A stretch of 64,000 bases of DNA, from assembly GCA_933228675.1 (NCBI GenBank), contig OW121740.1, positions 50,415,174 through 50,479,173 of the forward strand, in the 5' to 3' direction. The notes beneath the pieces are model-generated. The model was not told where the DNA came from. It saw only the letters and a program-made list of their open reading frames with translations, and ran no database searches. Both the position numbers and the translations under genes were made by a program. Of this stretch, positions 47,161-57,706 are shown piece by piece (within the stretch, counting starts at the first letter, position 1; each line of letters opens with the position of its first letter). The DNA comes from Stomorhina lunata (taxonomy: Eukaryota > Arthropoda > Insecta > Diptera > Rhiniidae).

Positions 47161-47802
47161 TAATCGATTTTCCTAGTAATTAAAAAACCCCATTTTCAAG
47201 TTATTTGATTACTCAAACAATTAAAAGTCGAGTAAAATGAACACCCTAATTGATAGGGATTACCTTCTAAGTATTGGCCCAAAAAAGTAGAGGAAATCTG
47301 AAGTATCAATAGAAAATTCTGTACTCAACGTCTTCCTATTTTATTGATCTAAAAACAGCTTTGTAAAATTTAATCGAACGTTTCCAAGAACTACCCTAAC
47401 CTAACCTTTTTCGCAGTTCCAACACAATGCAAATGCCTAAAGGTACGGTCACATTGATTAAACATTTAATCGAAATTATCAAATATTTGATCCTCGTAGT
47501 CTGATCACAAAATATTTTTGAGGTTCAAACAAGAAACATGTTGATTTCAAGAAAACAAAATCATTTGCCAGCAAATAAAAATTTTCTTAATGTGACCACG
47601 CAAGAGCAAATATTTTATTAAATTTTGATCAAATAATTATTTAATCTTACAAAATTTTTGTAACATCAAACAGGGGCAAATAACAGCTGAGCATTTGTAT
47701 TGTTTACTAATCAAACAGAAACAACAACATCGAATATGAGAAACAACAACATCAAATATGAGAAACACCAACATCAAATATGAGAAACAAATTGCTAGAT
47801 AC

Positions 47803-48565
47803 CAGTGTTGCCACCAACCAAATGGTAAATTACACATGGATCATACCAAAATTACACATGAAATTAGGAATTACACATGATTTTTTTTTTTTTTTTGGCA
47901 AAATAACGTACTTACTTACTTGGCCTATATTTTTAACCTATTAAGGCCGAGCAAATTTCAAAATTCTATGCGTTTCGATCTTATGCGCATATTCTCCAAC
48001 TTCGTAGCCCAAGTTTTGAAAAATTTTCATCAAAGTTTCGGAAGTCCTCTTCTAACATATGGAGGCCATTTTTGTTTCTAAATTTAGCTGTTTTTTCTAG
48101 CTCTTTGTAGTTCTTATAGAAGAACTCACGGCACATGATAGCTCAGTGTTAAGTGTTGAAGTAGTTCCGTGGCAGCAGCGTTCAAATACGTTCAAATTTT
48201 TGCAAAGTAGGAAAAAATCTGTCTTCCAATAATCTTCTATCTCCAAATTGCTGTGAAACCCAAAATTTCAAAATCTAAGAGTGCAGTTGCAATTTTGGGA
48301 TCACAATATCCACAATTGTACAAATATCACCATTAAAATTAAATGTTTTTTTAATTTGACATTAAAAAATTTGCATTATATTAATTTTTTTCGATTTCGA
48401 AAGAGACCTACAAACATTTACTTTTTGTTGAAAACTGTTAAAAAAATAAAACGACAAAAATATAAATTACACATGAGTTACACATGCAGCCAGTTTTACA
48501 TCGTCTACACATGAAAATAAAAATTACACATGATATGTGTAATTACACCTAAAGTGGCAACACTG
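47803..48565. mobile_element. hAT-type MITE with perfect 8-bp duplication
   Basis: The ends CAGTGTTGCCAC (47,803) and GTGGCAACACTG (to 48,565) are perfect inverted repeats. The 8-bp sequence ctagatac is duplicated at 47,795-47,802 and 48,566-48,573. CAG ends plus 8 bp are diagnostic of hAT. Several ttacacatg motifs cluster inside each end. The centre holds a LINE A 3' fragment in reverse orientation. Confidence 0.9.
47907..48040 (-). pseudogene. LINE A 3'-end fragment inside the hAT MITE
   Basis: Read on the minus strand it gives LGLRSWRICA, then DRNA, then EICSA, followed by taggccaagtaagtaagt. This matches the C-terminus and TAAG tail of the LINE ending at 47,160. It includes stops and is much diverged. 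The fragment starts within a few codons upstream of LGLRSW (EEDFRNFDENFSK is weakly similar). It is either a truncated insertion or a piece captured by the MITE. Confidence 0.8.
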
Positions 48566-48759
48566 CTAGATACACAATTTTGTTTTGAAAAAATTTGATC
48601 AAATATTTTTTGGAAAAATATTTTATCTTCAGTGTGACCATAAATAAAACCTGTTTTTTTTTTTGTTTATACTTTGAACGTATTTTTTCTGTATTTTATC
48701 AAATAAAAATCGTCAAATAAATGTGCAAGTGTGACCACAAATTTTTTATTATATTCAAG

Positions 48760-48980
48760 TATGTGATAGAAAACGATCGTTGTCAAATCGATCGATTTTA
48801 AATATATTTTTGAGGTAATTTTCGGTTATTTCCCCAAAAAGAATGCAATTTTGAGCTTTGATCCTTTTGACTGATATTTTATCTTTCATTTGGTTTGAAT
48901 TTTTGGAAAAATACGAGAAAATTATCTCAAAAATATATCTGAAATCGATCGATTTGAAAGCGCACGTTTTCCATCACATA
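48760..48980. mobile_element. 221-bp MITE with TATGTGAT ends
   Basis: TATGTGATAGAAAACG (48,760) is mirrored by CGTTTTCCATCACATA (to 48,980). Inside are paired atcgatcgattt motifs that extend the inverted symmetry. The ends match those of the 800-bp element at 22,033-22,832, so this is a short derivative of the same family. The flanks show no clear target duplication. Confidence 0.7.
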
Positions 48981-49301
48981 CCTGATTGTTTTGACAATAT
49001 TTTACTCAAAATATTTGATTTAAATGTTTAATGAGTCTGACCGTACCTTAAGTCTTTCCTTAAAATTGATCTAGTAATCTAGTCAAAAGTTTTAAAAGTA
49101 ATTCTCAGTATAGAAGATAACCTCATCGGTTCTAAAGTTTTTTCCACTGAGGTCTAAGAACAGAAAAAAGTCGTTGGTTGCCTGTAGATTTGATATGTGC
49201 AGTTTCTTAATCAATAACTTTCTTATGTTCTGTGGATTAGTTTGTTAGCACAATGACTACTAAGTATAATATATTATATATATTAACACAGCATCCTCCA
49301 T

Positions 49302-49912
49302 CGCACAGTGGGACGGTTTAGAAATATTATGGAAATAAGTCCACAACTTTTAAACCGTTGGGCATATTTTAAGATAATTATATAGGCATATAGCAGAAGT
49401 ATTTGGGAGCTAAAGTTTTGAACCTGGAACTAGGACTAGATTTTATTGGGGCGGCACAATCGGCTCCTCAAAGTAGGCCACCTCAGACTCATTAATCACC
49501 TTAAACGATATGTATAACGATATGCATAACAAATATGCAGGTCTACAATGATCTACAATGGTTTTTTATGGTTTTAGAGATATTCGACTTCAAAAATTTA
49601 AATTTTTGTTTCATTTGAGCCTTCCTAATAAAAATACGGCAAATGCCTCAATGAAAATAGGGGCTAACCTAAGGATACTAAAAAATTATCCAAGATTTCA
49701 GCCAAATCGCTTAAGAGGCAGTAGATAAAAAGGGGTCAGAATATTTAAGCTTCAATTTCTTAACAACCGCTGTACAGATCTTGATAAAACCTAAACTCTA
49801 TAAAAGCTTAAGATTTTATTTATTGACTAAAAAAAGAACGACTACAAAATCTTTATTAGTCAAAAAGTTACAGAGTTTTGGCCAATGAAAAACGATTCTG
49901 AACCACTGTGCG
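49302..49912. mobile_element. 0.6-kb MITE with CGCACAGTGG ends
   Basis: CGCACAGTGG at 49,302 is mirrored by CCACTGTGCG ending at 49,912. The body contains cttaagaggcagtagat and other non-coding text. A lone similar end (cccactgtgca) occurs at about 63,593, suggesting a truncated relative there. No target duplication could be fixed. Confidence 0.6.
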
Positions 49913-50520
49913 GCATTAAGCCCCTGCAGCAATAACACGCTATTGATGTAAAACAAATAAAATTAACTAAAGATGAAAACGCTTACTAATTACAGTGATA
50001 TATAAAAAAAGCTTTAACTCTACTTTTCACCACCTTTCATGTCTCTACTCGTACTATCCCTTTTCTAAAGAAGGTAACACAATTCGATTATACTGCTATT
50101 GCCTCAGTTTTTCCTCTCTTTAAATAATGTCGTATTATAAATCGGCTGTTAATTTATATCAAATGAAAGCTTGAAGGAATTGCTGTATTTTTAATATAAA
50201 ATCAAAATTAAATTTAAACTAATAAACTGTTTTACGATTTCGAAAGAAAATCTACTCGAAAGAAAGTGACTAACTCGAATTCGAATTAATTTTGGTTTCA
50301 CTAATTCGAAGGCTTTCGTTCGTTTCTATTCGATCAAGTGACTCATTTTGACATTTGCTTTGAAATAGTGAAACAGAAATTTTTATGAAAATATTTACAT
50401 TTTCTTTCGAACTATTTTTCGACTTATCTTTCAGATAAAATAAAGTTAGTGAAACGAAAAACAAATTTCTTTCGTTTAGGATAAGAAAGAAAACATTCTT
50501 TCGAGATCGTGGAATAGGCT
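49913..50520. other. A+T-rich sequence, no gene seen
   Basis: It contains many gaaag/ctttc-rich phrases (50,230-50,515) with loose inverted symmetry (tcgaaagaaa versus tttctttcg) but no clear element ends or coding. Confidence 0.5.
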
Positions 50521-51069
<549 letters not shown>

Positions 51070-51360
51070 AACTCCCCAACAACATTCCAATTGGAACAAG
51101 GGGTACTTCTCTCTGATAATGACCTGCATCCGATTCTATTTTTAGACTCATTGAAAGGGACCTACGTTTTAATGCGGACTCCGAAGGACTAATGCATTAG
51201 TAAGAGAAATTTTACATAGCCTAATACTCAATAACCAGTGGCTAGCTGAGTTATGAGGTGAACCGCCGCTTTTTTCAAAATTTTTCCCCGGTCTGGCCGG
51301 GGATTGAACTTTGGACCTCGGTATGGTAGTCGGTTGTCTAACCTGCTATACCACGGCGGC
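51070..51360 (-). mobile_element. tRNA-derived SINE
   Basis: Read on the minus strand, the first 75 bases resemble a tRNA. They start GCCGCCGTGG, with an A-box-like TGGTATAGCAGG and a B-box-like AGTTCAATCC, the two internal RNA polymerase III promoter elements. The acceptor pairing partner (gcggcggt) lies about 25 bases too far downstream, so it is not a working tRNA gene. About 215 bases of unrelated body follow and run into the TA microsatellite, which would be the tail. This head-body-tail plan is a SINE. The source tRNA was not determined. Confidence 0.68.
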
Positions 51361-52239
51361 TTACAATATTCGTACTATATCGTATGAAAAAAAAAAACGA
51401 ATTTTTTGAAAACATTGTTAAAATAAACTTTTTCTATTTTAATATATTTTTTTTTTATAAAGCTTTACAGGAGGGGAAGCCTACATAGAACTTTTGATTG
51501 CAGTTGCCAATTGCCAAAAAGCAACAACAAAAGTGTACGAATCCATGTTTTATAGTCGGCTCAGCACGTGTAGTTCACTCGGCTGACTGTAGATTAGACT
51601 TCGTTGTGAAAACATCCATCCGAGTAAAAAATTTGGTTTTATTACAATAAACCGAATCCAAAAAGAATTCTCAGCGATTTGATCGAGCTAGTGCCTCGCC
51701 CAAAAAATTATATGGATCATGTGTTTATCCAAACTGTTAATTTGACAAAAAGAGGCTAAAAAAAATCGATTTGTGCTTTTAAACATGGGTATGACCTTTT
51801 GGCCGCTGATGAGCCCGAAAATAAATTACTACGATCTTTCAAGAAGCAAAAAAATAAAATGACCTTTTGGGCTGAAAGCGCTTCGAAGCAAATGGTGGCC
51901 GAAAAATGACGGACCTGTTTCAATCGTACTTTTAAAGTAAAGTAGTTAGTTCGAAATAAGAAAACCCAAATAATAAGAACGGATCGTTCACCCCCACGAC
52001 AGTGTCATCATGTAACCATCAACCACACCTTTGGAAAATTCTATTGAACTTATTGAAGAATATTTTAAAAAGGACTTAAGCCATATGCGATGATTAATAT
52101 TTTTATTATTTCTCTTATCTCGAAACACAAAAGTTATTTAGGGGAAGATGCCTGAGATAAATCGAAAAAGTAGCTATTTCACAAGTCGCTTTTGAGATTT
52201 TTATACTGGATTTCCCAGTTTTTTATCATTAGTCATTAT
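51361..52239. other. Unassigned sequence, no gene seen
   Basis: A mixed-composition interval, less A+T rich than its neighbours around 51,460-51,990. Short frames exist but show no recognisable domain. It may be remains of an old element. Confidence 0.4.
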
Positions 52240-52810
52240 ATAGCCAAATCTTAAATCATAAACTTTCTATAACCAACTTTCAATCACGACTCAAGCTTGA
52301 GTGCCTTTATTGTTCAGTTTTTAATTTTGATTGGCTCTATAGTCCTATTTTCGATCTTAGATCTTTTTCTAGGAAAATATTTAGCCTTGAGTCTCTTACA
52401 GTTGAATTTAAAATATTAAATCGTGAGCTCTTGTATAATTTAATTTTTTGTCGTAAGTATCTTTACAATTATTATGTATCGTATAGTCGTATTCAATCGT
52501 TAACTTTTTTAGAGTCTGATATTTAGTCGTGGATATCTTTATAGCGTCTTTTTTAATTATTTTTCTGAGTGAGGCCCATTTTCATTCTAGCGTTTATTTA
52601 AAATCGAATGTTTATCCCCGAGTCTACTTGTAGATTTTCTCTTAGTTTCTGAAGCTTTTATAGCCCGCTTTTGATCGCGAGTAATCCGATTTTTTCAATT
52701 ATGTTACTTAGTCTTTAAACTTGAATATGTTTTTTTTTTTTAGCTTAAATTCATTATAGTCTACTTTTCATTCATTATAGTCTACTATCATTATCATTAT
52801 AGTCTACTTT
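52240..52810. repeat. Degenerate repeat with tatagtc and tcgtgagt phrases
   Basis: Loose recurring phrases (ttatagtc, ttttcaatcg, gtgagtctc) spaced about 35-70 bp. The same style recurs at 54,950-55,450, 57,610-57,700 and 63,600-63,640. It is an old, diverged tandem repeat. Close duplicates occur at the right end (attatagtctacttttcatt). Confidence 0.6.
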
Positions 52811-52845
52811 TATACCCTTCACCGCCATAGGTGGAAAGGGTATTA

Positions 52846-54148
52846 TCGGGTGTTTTTTATTGAGGTATAGAACTTTAAGTTGGCATCACTTTTTTAACTG
52901 GCGGCCATTTTGTCAGCTGTCAAGTGATTAATATTTAGTTTGGTTTGCCATTTCATCATGAACAGGTTGACAAAAGAACAACGCTTGCAAATCGTGCAAA
53001 TTTATTTCGAAAATAATGGTTCAGTTCGCGAAGTTTACCGCAAGCTCCGTCTATTTTATGGTCGACAAAATCGTCCATCAGAGCAATTAATTCGGTTAAC
53101 CATGGATCGTTTTCACACTACGTTTACTCTATGTGATAATACGCATCCGCAGCGACGTCGAACAGTGCGCACCGAAGAAACAATTGCCGCTGTAGAGCAA
53201 AGTGTTGAAGAGGACCCGAATGAATCGATTCGCCACCGTGCACAGCAATTGGAGCTTTGTCCATCAACTTTATGGAAGATTTTGCGCAAAGATCTTGGCT
53301 TGCGACCTTACAAGATCCAGCTTGTGCAAGAATTAAAGCCGCGAGAACATGCAATGCGTCGTGATTTTGGTGTATGGGCCGAAAATGAGATTGATCTCGA
53401 TGCTGATTTTCATCGCAAAACTTTGTTCAGTGATGAGGCTCATTTTTGGTTGAATGGCTACGTCAACAAGCAAAATTGCCGTATTTGGAGTGAAGAGAAT
53501 GCACATGAGACCCTTGAGACGCCATTACATCCACAAAAACTGACTGTTTGGTGTGCTCTATGGGCTGGTGGAGTCATTGGGCCATACTTCTTCCGAAATA
53601 ATGCTGGAGAGTCAGTTACCATAAATGGAGACGGGTATAGAGCCATGATAACCAACTATTTTGTTCCCCAATTGGATGGCATGCATGTGGATGAGTTGTG
53701 GTTCCAACAAGACGGCGCTACATGCCACACAGCGCACGTCACAATTGATTTATTGAAGGAAACATTCGATGAGCGCATAATTTCGCGGAATGGACCTGTC
53801 AATTGGCCAACAAGATCGTGCGATTTGACACCACTGGATTATTTTCTTTGGGGATATGTGAAGTCGCTCGTCTACGCCAACAAACCAGAAACGTTAGGGG
53901 ACTTGGAAGCCAACATTCGTGGCGTTATTGCCAACATACGGCCCATATGCTCGAAAAAGTAGTTGAAAATTGGACCTGTAGAATTGGCTTTATTCGAGCC
54001 AGCCGCGGCGGCCACATGCCCGAAATCATATTTAAACATTAATGGCATAAAATTATCCTTCCAATAAAGCCAAATTGATGGACATAAAAACGATTTTCTT
54101 GTGTTTTATTTCAATTCGAAGTTCTATGCCTCTAAAAAAAACACCCAT
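52846..54148 (+). mobile_element. DD41D Tc1/mariner-type transposon, copy 1
   Basis: The 1,303-bp element has inverted ends TCGGGTGTTTTTTATTGAGG and, on the other side, the complement of ATGGGTGTTTTTTTTAGAGG. TA borders both ends (52,844-52,845 and 54,149-54,150). One transposase frame fills most of it. It is closely similar to copy 2 at 57,707-58,967. DD41D elements of the rosa or Visitor type are known from flies; this assignment rests on motif spacing. Confidence 0.92.
52958..54042 (+). pseudogene. DD41D transposase, one-base frameshift near the C-terminus
   Basis: The ATG at 52,958 (MNRLTKEQRLQIVQIYFE) is the natural start; the in-frame TTG upstream is not needed. Domains in order: a first helix-turn-helix (about residues 5-60), a second one (SIRHRAQQLELCPSTLWKIL, about 90-115), then the catalytic core. 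The three Asp are D159 in FSDEAHFW, D252 in QQDGATCH and D294 in TPLDYFLWG, giving a spacing of 41. The open frame ends at 53,962 because one C is missing in a C-run at 53,942-53,944. Copy 2 has four Cs there and continues for about 30 residues to 54,042-equivalent, ending in PEIIFKH. All catalytic residues are intact, so only the C-terminal tail is altered. Confidence 0.93.
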
Positions 54149-54783
54149 TATAAGTTTGTGCTGATGTACGTAACGCAAAGAAATATTTATCTTAGACCTA
54201 TCTTTCAGTATACCAATAGACTTAGAATCACTTCCCGAATCGATTTAACCATGTCCGTCCTTCCGGCCGTCTGGCTGGCAGGACCCCCATGTAAACCATA
54301 TAATCAAACTACAGGTCGCAATTCTCAAGATAATTTGATGAAATTTGGCCAGATGATATTTTTGATAGACGGACCATGGCTATTGAAATTCGTCAAGATC
54401 GGTCCATTATTTATGGTACCTTATGAAATTTAAAACAAATACTGCTTATAAAAACTTAAATCACTGTACCAAATTTAGTTGAAATCGGTCCACATTTGAC
54501 CATAGCTCCCATACAAACTTATTTGTCAAAACGCTTTAAATGGGACAAAAATCACTAAAACGCTCATAAATCTGAAGCTAATGAGAATCTGGAGTTTATT
54601 TTTTGCTTACATAATTCTTGTAAAAACTGTAATCAATTTTCCAAATTTCGAGATAATCAGTCCACATTTGACAAATTTAGCTAATATTTCTCCTTATACA
54701 GGAAAAATAATACCTTTGACCTTAGTGTTGAAAGGTATCGTTTGGTCGGGCTTGACCGACTATATTACATTTTTACTTGTTTT

Positions 54784-55440
54784 TTTTAAGACAGTTTTAT
54801 CATATCTCATAAACTAATAGTATATTTCGTATTACTGAAGGACCAGCGAGATGTAAATGAATGAAGGTATACTCCTCAATGTAATTGGTCCAATTTTTAG
54901 TCTTGAGGCCCCATGCTCCACTGGGAGTCAAGAAAAACAGAAGAAGAATTTTCGATATTGAGTTCTTTTCTTAGTATACCAATTTTTAACTGTGACTTTA
55001 GCCTCTTTAGTTTAATTCCTAATCTTAAGTCCTATTTTCAATAAAGAGTTTCTTCATACTAATAATTAAGTTATTAGTCTGAGACACTATATAGTGAAAT
55101 TTTGGATCTAGAGATCCTTCACTTATGAGCAATTAAATATTCAATTATAAGGTAAATCTATTTTCTCAATCGTGAATCCATTTATAGTCCAATTTACAAT
55201 AGCAAGTTTCTTTTAGTCCAGTTTTTTAAGCCCCTTTATAAAACAATTCTAGTAGACCGTATATTTTTACATCTTGATTACACTTTTAAATAAAGCTCCC
55301 ACTGTAATTCCATTTTAAATGAAAACTTTTCATCTTCAGCTATTCCCTATCCCTAATATAGCACTGACTTTCTTTATAGTGATTTGAAGTTTAGTTTTCT
55401 ATTCTCCGGTTCAATTTACAATCGTGAGTCACTTTATAGC
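54784..55440. repeat. Degenerate repeat region, paralogue of the copy 2 flanks
   Basis: Contains tatagtcc and aatcgtgagtc phrases. The part at about 55,170-55,370 closely matches the sequence on both sides of DD41D copy 2 (57,610-57,706 and 58,968-59,065). It therefore preserves the uninterrupted site, near 55,237. A short piece near 54,915 (ccactgggagtcaag) is LINE-associated repeat sequence also seen near 23,305 and 55,885. Confidence 0.7.
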
Positions 55441-57009
55441 AGAAACCGAATATTGTTTTATTTTTTAAATCAATCAAGTATAAATATCATTGCCGATGAA
55501 AATTTATTTTCATTTCCATCGATGAATAAAAATGAGGGATTTATATTTGAAATATAAATATCCCTCATGATGAAAATTTAAAAAAAAACAGAAAAATATT
55601 TTATTGATTGTTTTATTTTTGAACTTCTGTTTTGACTTTGAAAAATAAAATATTTTTGAAATTATAAAACTTTTAACAATGAATGTATGAATATGTTTCC
55701 AATTAATTGCAATGTTTTAGGACATCGAAGTTAAATCTAATAGTCCTAATGGAACTATTGGTGGTTTATTTGACTCGCAAAACCATTTCAACATATAATT
55801 TGCAACAATAATTGAATTTATTGTTATTTAAACGTCCTAAAGACTTTTTATACCAGGACAAATCCTCTTCCTCTGTCATTCTTGGCTCCCAGTGGAGCAT
55901 AGGGAATGGAAGGATGCAGAATTGCCTGACGTCTCTAGCTACCAGGTAAGAACTGTATCCAATTCCCAATCTCACCTTCTCGTGGTACATCCTGGAAACC
56001 TTAGCAACCTAGTTTTAGATGCGGTAAACAACCAGTGTGGGATTCTAGGTCAGGGCTAATATAAAAGGGAGTTATCTAAGAACCATTCCAACGTATATGG
56101 TCTAAGGGTCTAAGATAATTGTACTTCGTAAAGTACGAAAATGCAGCGTCTGTTCAACATGTTAGTTGCGGCTGCAAGCGGGCCTCAGTCTCGGATCGAG
56201 TGGCTCGCTATACAAACGTGCCTTGTGTTTTTGGACCCATCACCCACCGACATAGCACTCACGATGTTTTAAGCATGGAAAGAAACAATATCACAGAATA
56301 TACTACTCCAAGGGGTAATCATGCGAGGAATCCCCCTGCTACGGCAGTTGGCGCAAGGATTTTGGAGTTTCCTAATTTATGCAAGAACATTATGATGAAT
56401 GAAACCAGGACAAATACAGAAATAAAATTTGAACATTTTCTACCAATTTTTTTTCATCGGATGAAAAAAGATGAAAATAATTTTGAACTGATAAATATCC
56501 CAAACGATTTTTTTATTTTCATCGGATTGAAAAACGATACAAAATTTTTTGAACAATTAAAAATCTTTGGGGATATTTATTATTTTTTAAACTTCAATGA
56601 TTGTTTTTGTATGGATTAAAATATGAAAATATTGTTTTAATAGTATTAATATTCGGTCTCTGCTTTATAGGAGTATCCCATACCACCAGAAGCCGATGAA
56701 TTTTATGTAATTTTCGTAAATACCACGATCATTAATAAAACTCGTGAAAATGAGTATTAAAATAATTCAGTTGGAATTTGGATGCTAACCGAGTTAACGA
56801 AAAGACAAAAACCAAATAGGCAAAAAAAAAAAACATATCAAAATCCAATTTATAGCAACAAAATACATGGTTGGAGAGAACAAAGAAAAAAATCTCGAAC
56901 AATGTTGCCACGACACTATTATTTTTGTAAACATTGGAATATTTTTGTAAATATTGGAAATATTTTTCAAAACAAAAATAAATTCTAATATTAAACAATT
57001 TTAGATTTT
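55441..57009. other. Repeat-derived sequence without a recognised gene
   Basis: It includes a palindromic stretch at about 55,545-55,570 (gggatttatatttgaaatat and its partner) and a block at 55,860-56,070 that matches 20,690-20,850 in inverse orientation (caaccagtgtgggattctag versus its complement). A 166-codon plus-strand frame (56,119-56,619) has no recognisable domain and its second half is A+T-driven Lys/Asn/Phe. I treat it as chance or old repeat remains. Confidence 0.5.
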
Positions 57010-57480
57010 TATATTTCTTAGATATTTTCGATTAAAACATTTTTTTATAGAAAAATTTTTAATAAAAATATTTTTCTTTGGAAAATTTTTCGCTAAAAAT
57101 ATATTTGTGTAAAGTTTTCGATAAAAAAAATTTTTATATCGAAAAATTTTCAAATCTTCTATAGAAAAATTTTTGATAAAAAAATTTTGATAGAAAAATG
57201 TTTGATAAAAAAATTTTTCTATAGAAAAATTTTTGATAACATATTTTCAATAGAAAAATTTTTAATTAAGAAATTTTCTATAGAAAAATTTTTGATAAAA
57301 AAAATTTTCTACCGAAAAATTTTTGATAAAGAAATTAAAAAAAAAAAAAATTTGATAAAGAAAATTTTCTATAGAAAAATTTTTTATAACAAATTATCAA
57401 TAAAAACATTTTTGATAAAGAAATTTTCTATAGAAAAAATTTTGATAAAAATATTAAAAAATAAAAATGGAGTAGAAAAA
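57010..57480. repeat. Degenerate TTTCTATAGAAAAATTTTT repeats
   Basis: Loose tandem units of about 30 bp built on tttctatagaaaaattttt and gataaaaaaa. They resemble the 31/32-bp satellite at 31.3-33.4 kb and the loose repeats at 30.85 kb. This looks like a separate, older or never homogenised patch of the same family. Open frames here (Lys/Ile/Phe-rich) are produced by the repeat. Confidence 0.8.
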
Positions 57481-57706
57481 ACTTTTTGTTTTTAAAACGT
57501 TAGAACTACACATTGAAAAAACACCTATTTTAGTTAAAAATATAAAAAATATGTAAAAAACGGCAACTCTGTCGACTATTTTTTGTAATGTTCCCTTTGC
57601 GCCGACCCGTGCTTATAGTCTAAATTTCAATCGTGGGTCCATTTATAGTCCAATTTACAATATTAATTTTCTTTTAGTTAAATTTATTGTCTTAAGTCTT
57701 CTAATA

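Larger units (their letters stand above)
40975..47248. mobile_element. Composite hAT-like element with perfect 8-bp target duplication
   Basis: The left end TAGGGTGTT plus a nearby ACTCGAG and the right end CGAGTAAAATGAACACCCTA form imperfect inverted repeats. The sequence attgatag flanks both sides (40,967-40,974 and 47,249-47,256). An 8-bp duplication is typical of hAT (and of P) elements. ACTCGAGTAA-like motifs recur inside both ends. No hAT transposase is seen, so it was non-autonomous. Its original body of about 1.5 kb was enlarged by three later insertions: DD37E (41,269-42,559), a TTAA MITE (42,743-43,596) and a LINE (44,495-47,160). Confidence 0.8.
47441..49048. mobile_element. 1.6-kb TIR element with AGGTACGGTCA ends, containing others
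   Basis: AGGTACGGTCACATTGATTA at 47,441 is mirrored, with few changes, by the sequence ending CCGTACCT at 49,048. TAA flanks both ends (47,438-47,440 and 49,049-49,051), so a 3-bp TAA or a TA duplication is likely; the former would suit a Harbinger-type element. TGTGACCA motifs recur inside (47,592, 48,632, 48,731). No transposase frame. Two later elements lie inside: a hAT-type MITE (47,803-48,565) and a TATGTGAT-ended MITE (48,760-48,980). Confidence 0.78.
52811..54783. mobile_element. Dispersed 0.7-kb repeat, inverted copy, split by a DD41D element
   Basis: The left stub (52,811-52,843) and right part (54,151-54,783) together match the repeat at 34,819-35,534 in reverse orientation. This includes the ends (tatacccttc near 52,811 and gtcgggcttgaccgac near 54,747). 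The gap between them is exactly the DD41D transposon plus its TA duplication. Comparison with the intact copy shows that no host sequence was lost on insertion. Confidence 0.85.

Noticed and set aside
51286..51360. A functional tRNA gene on the minus strand
   Set aside because: The box motifs are present, but the acceptor stem partner is displaced by about 25 bases and the anticodon arm does not pair well. A SINE head explains it better.
56119..56619. 166-codon plus frame
   Set aside because: No recognisable domain. The start would be TTG, the first part looks like old repeat sequence and the second part is A+T-driven Lys/Asn/Phe. Not supported as a gene.
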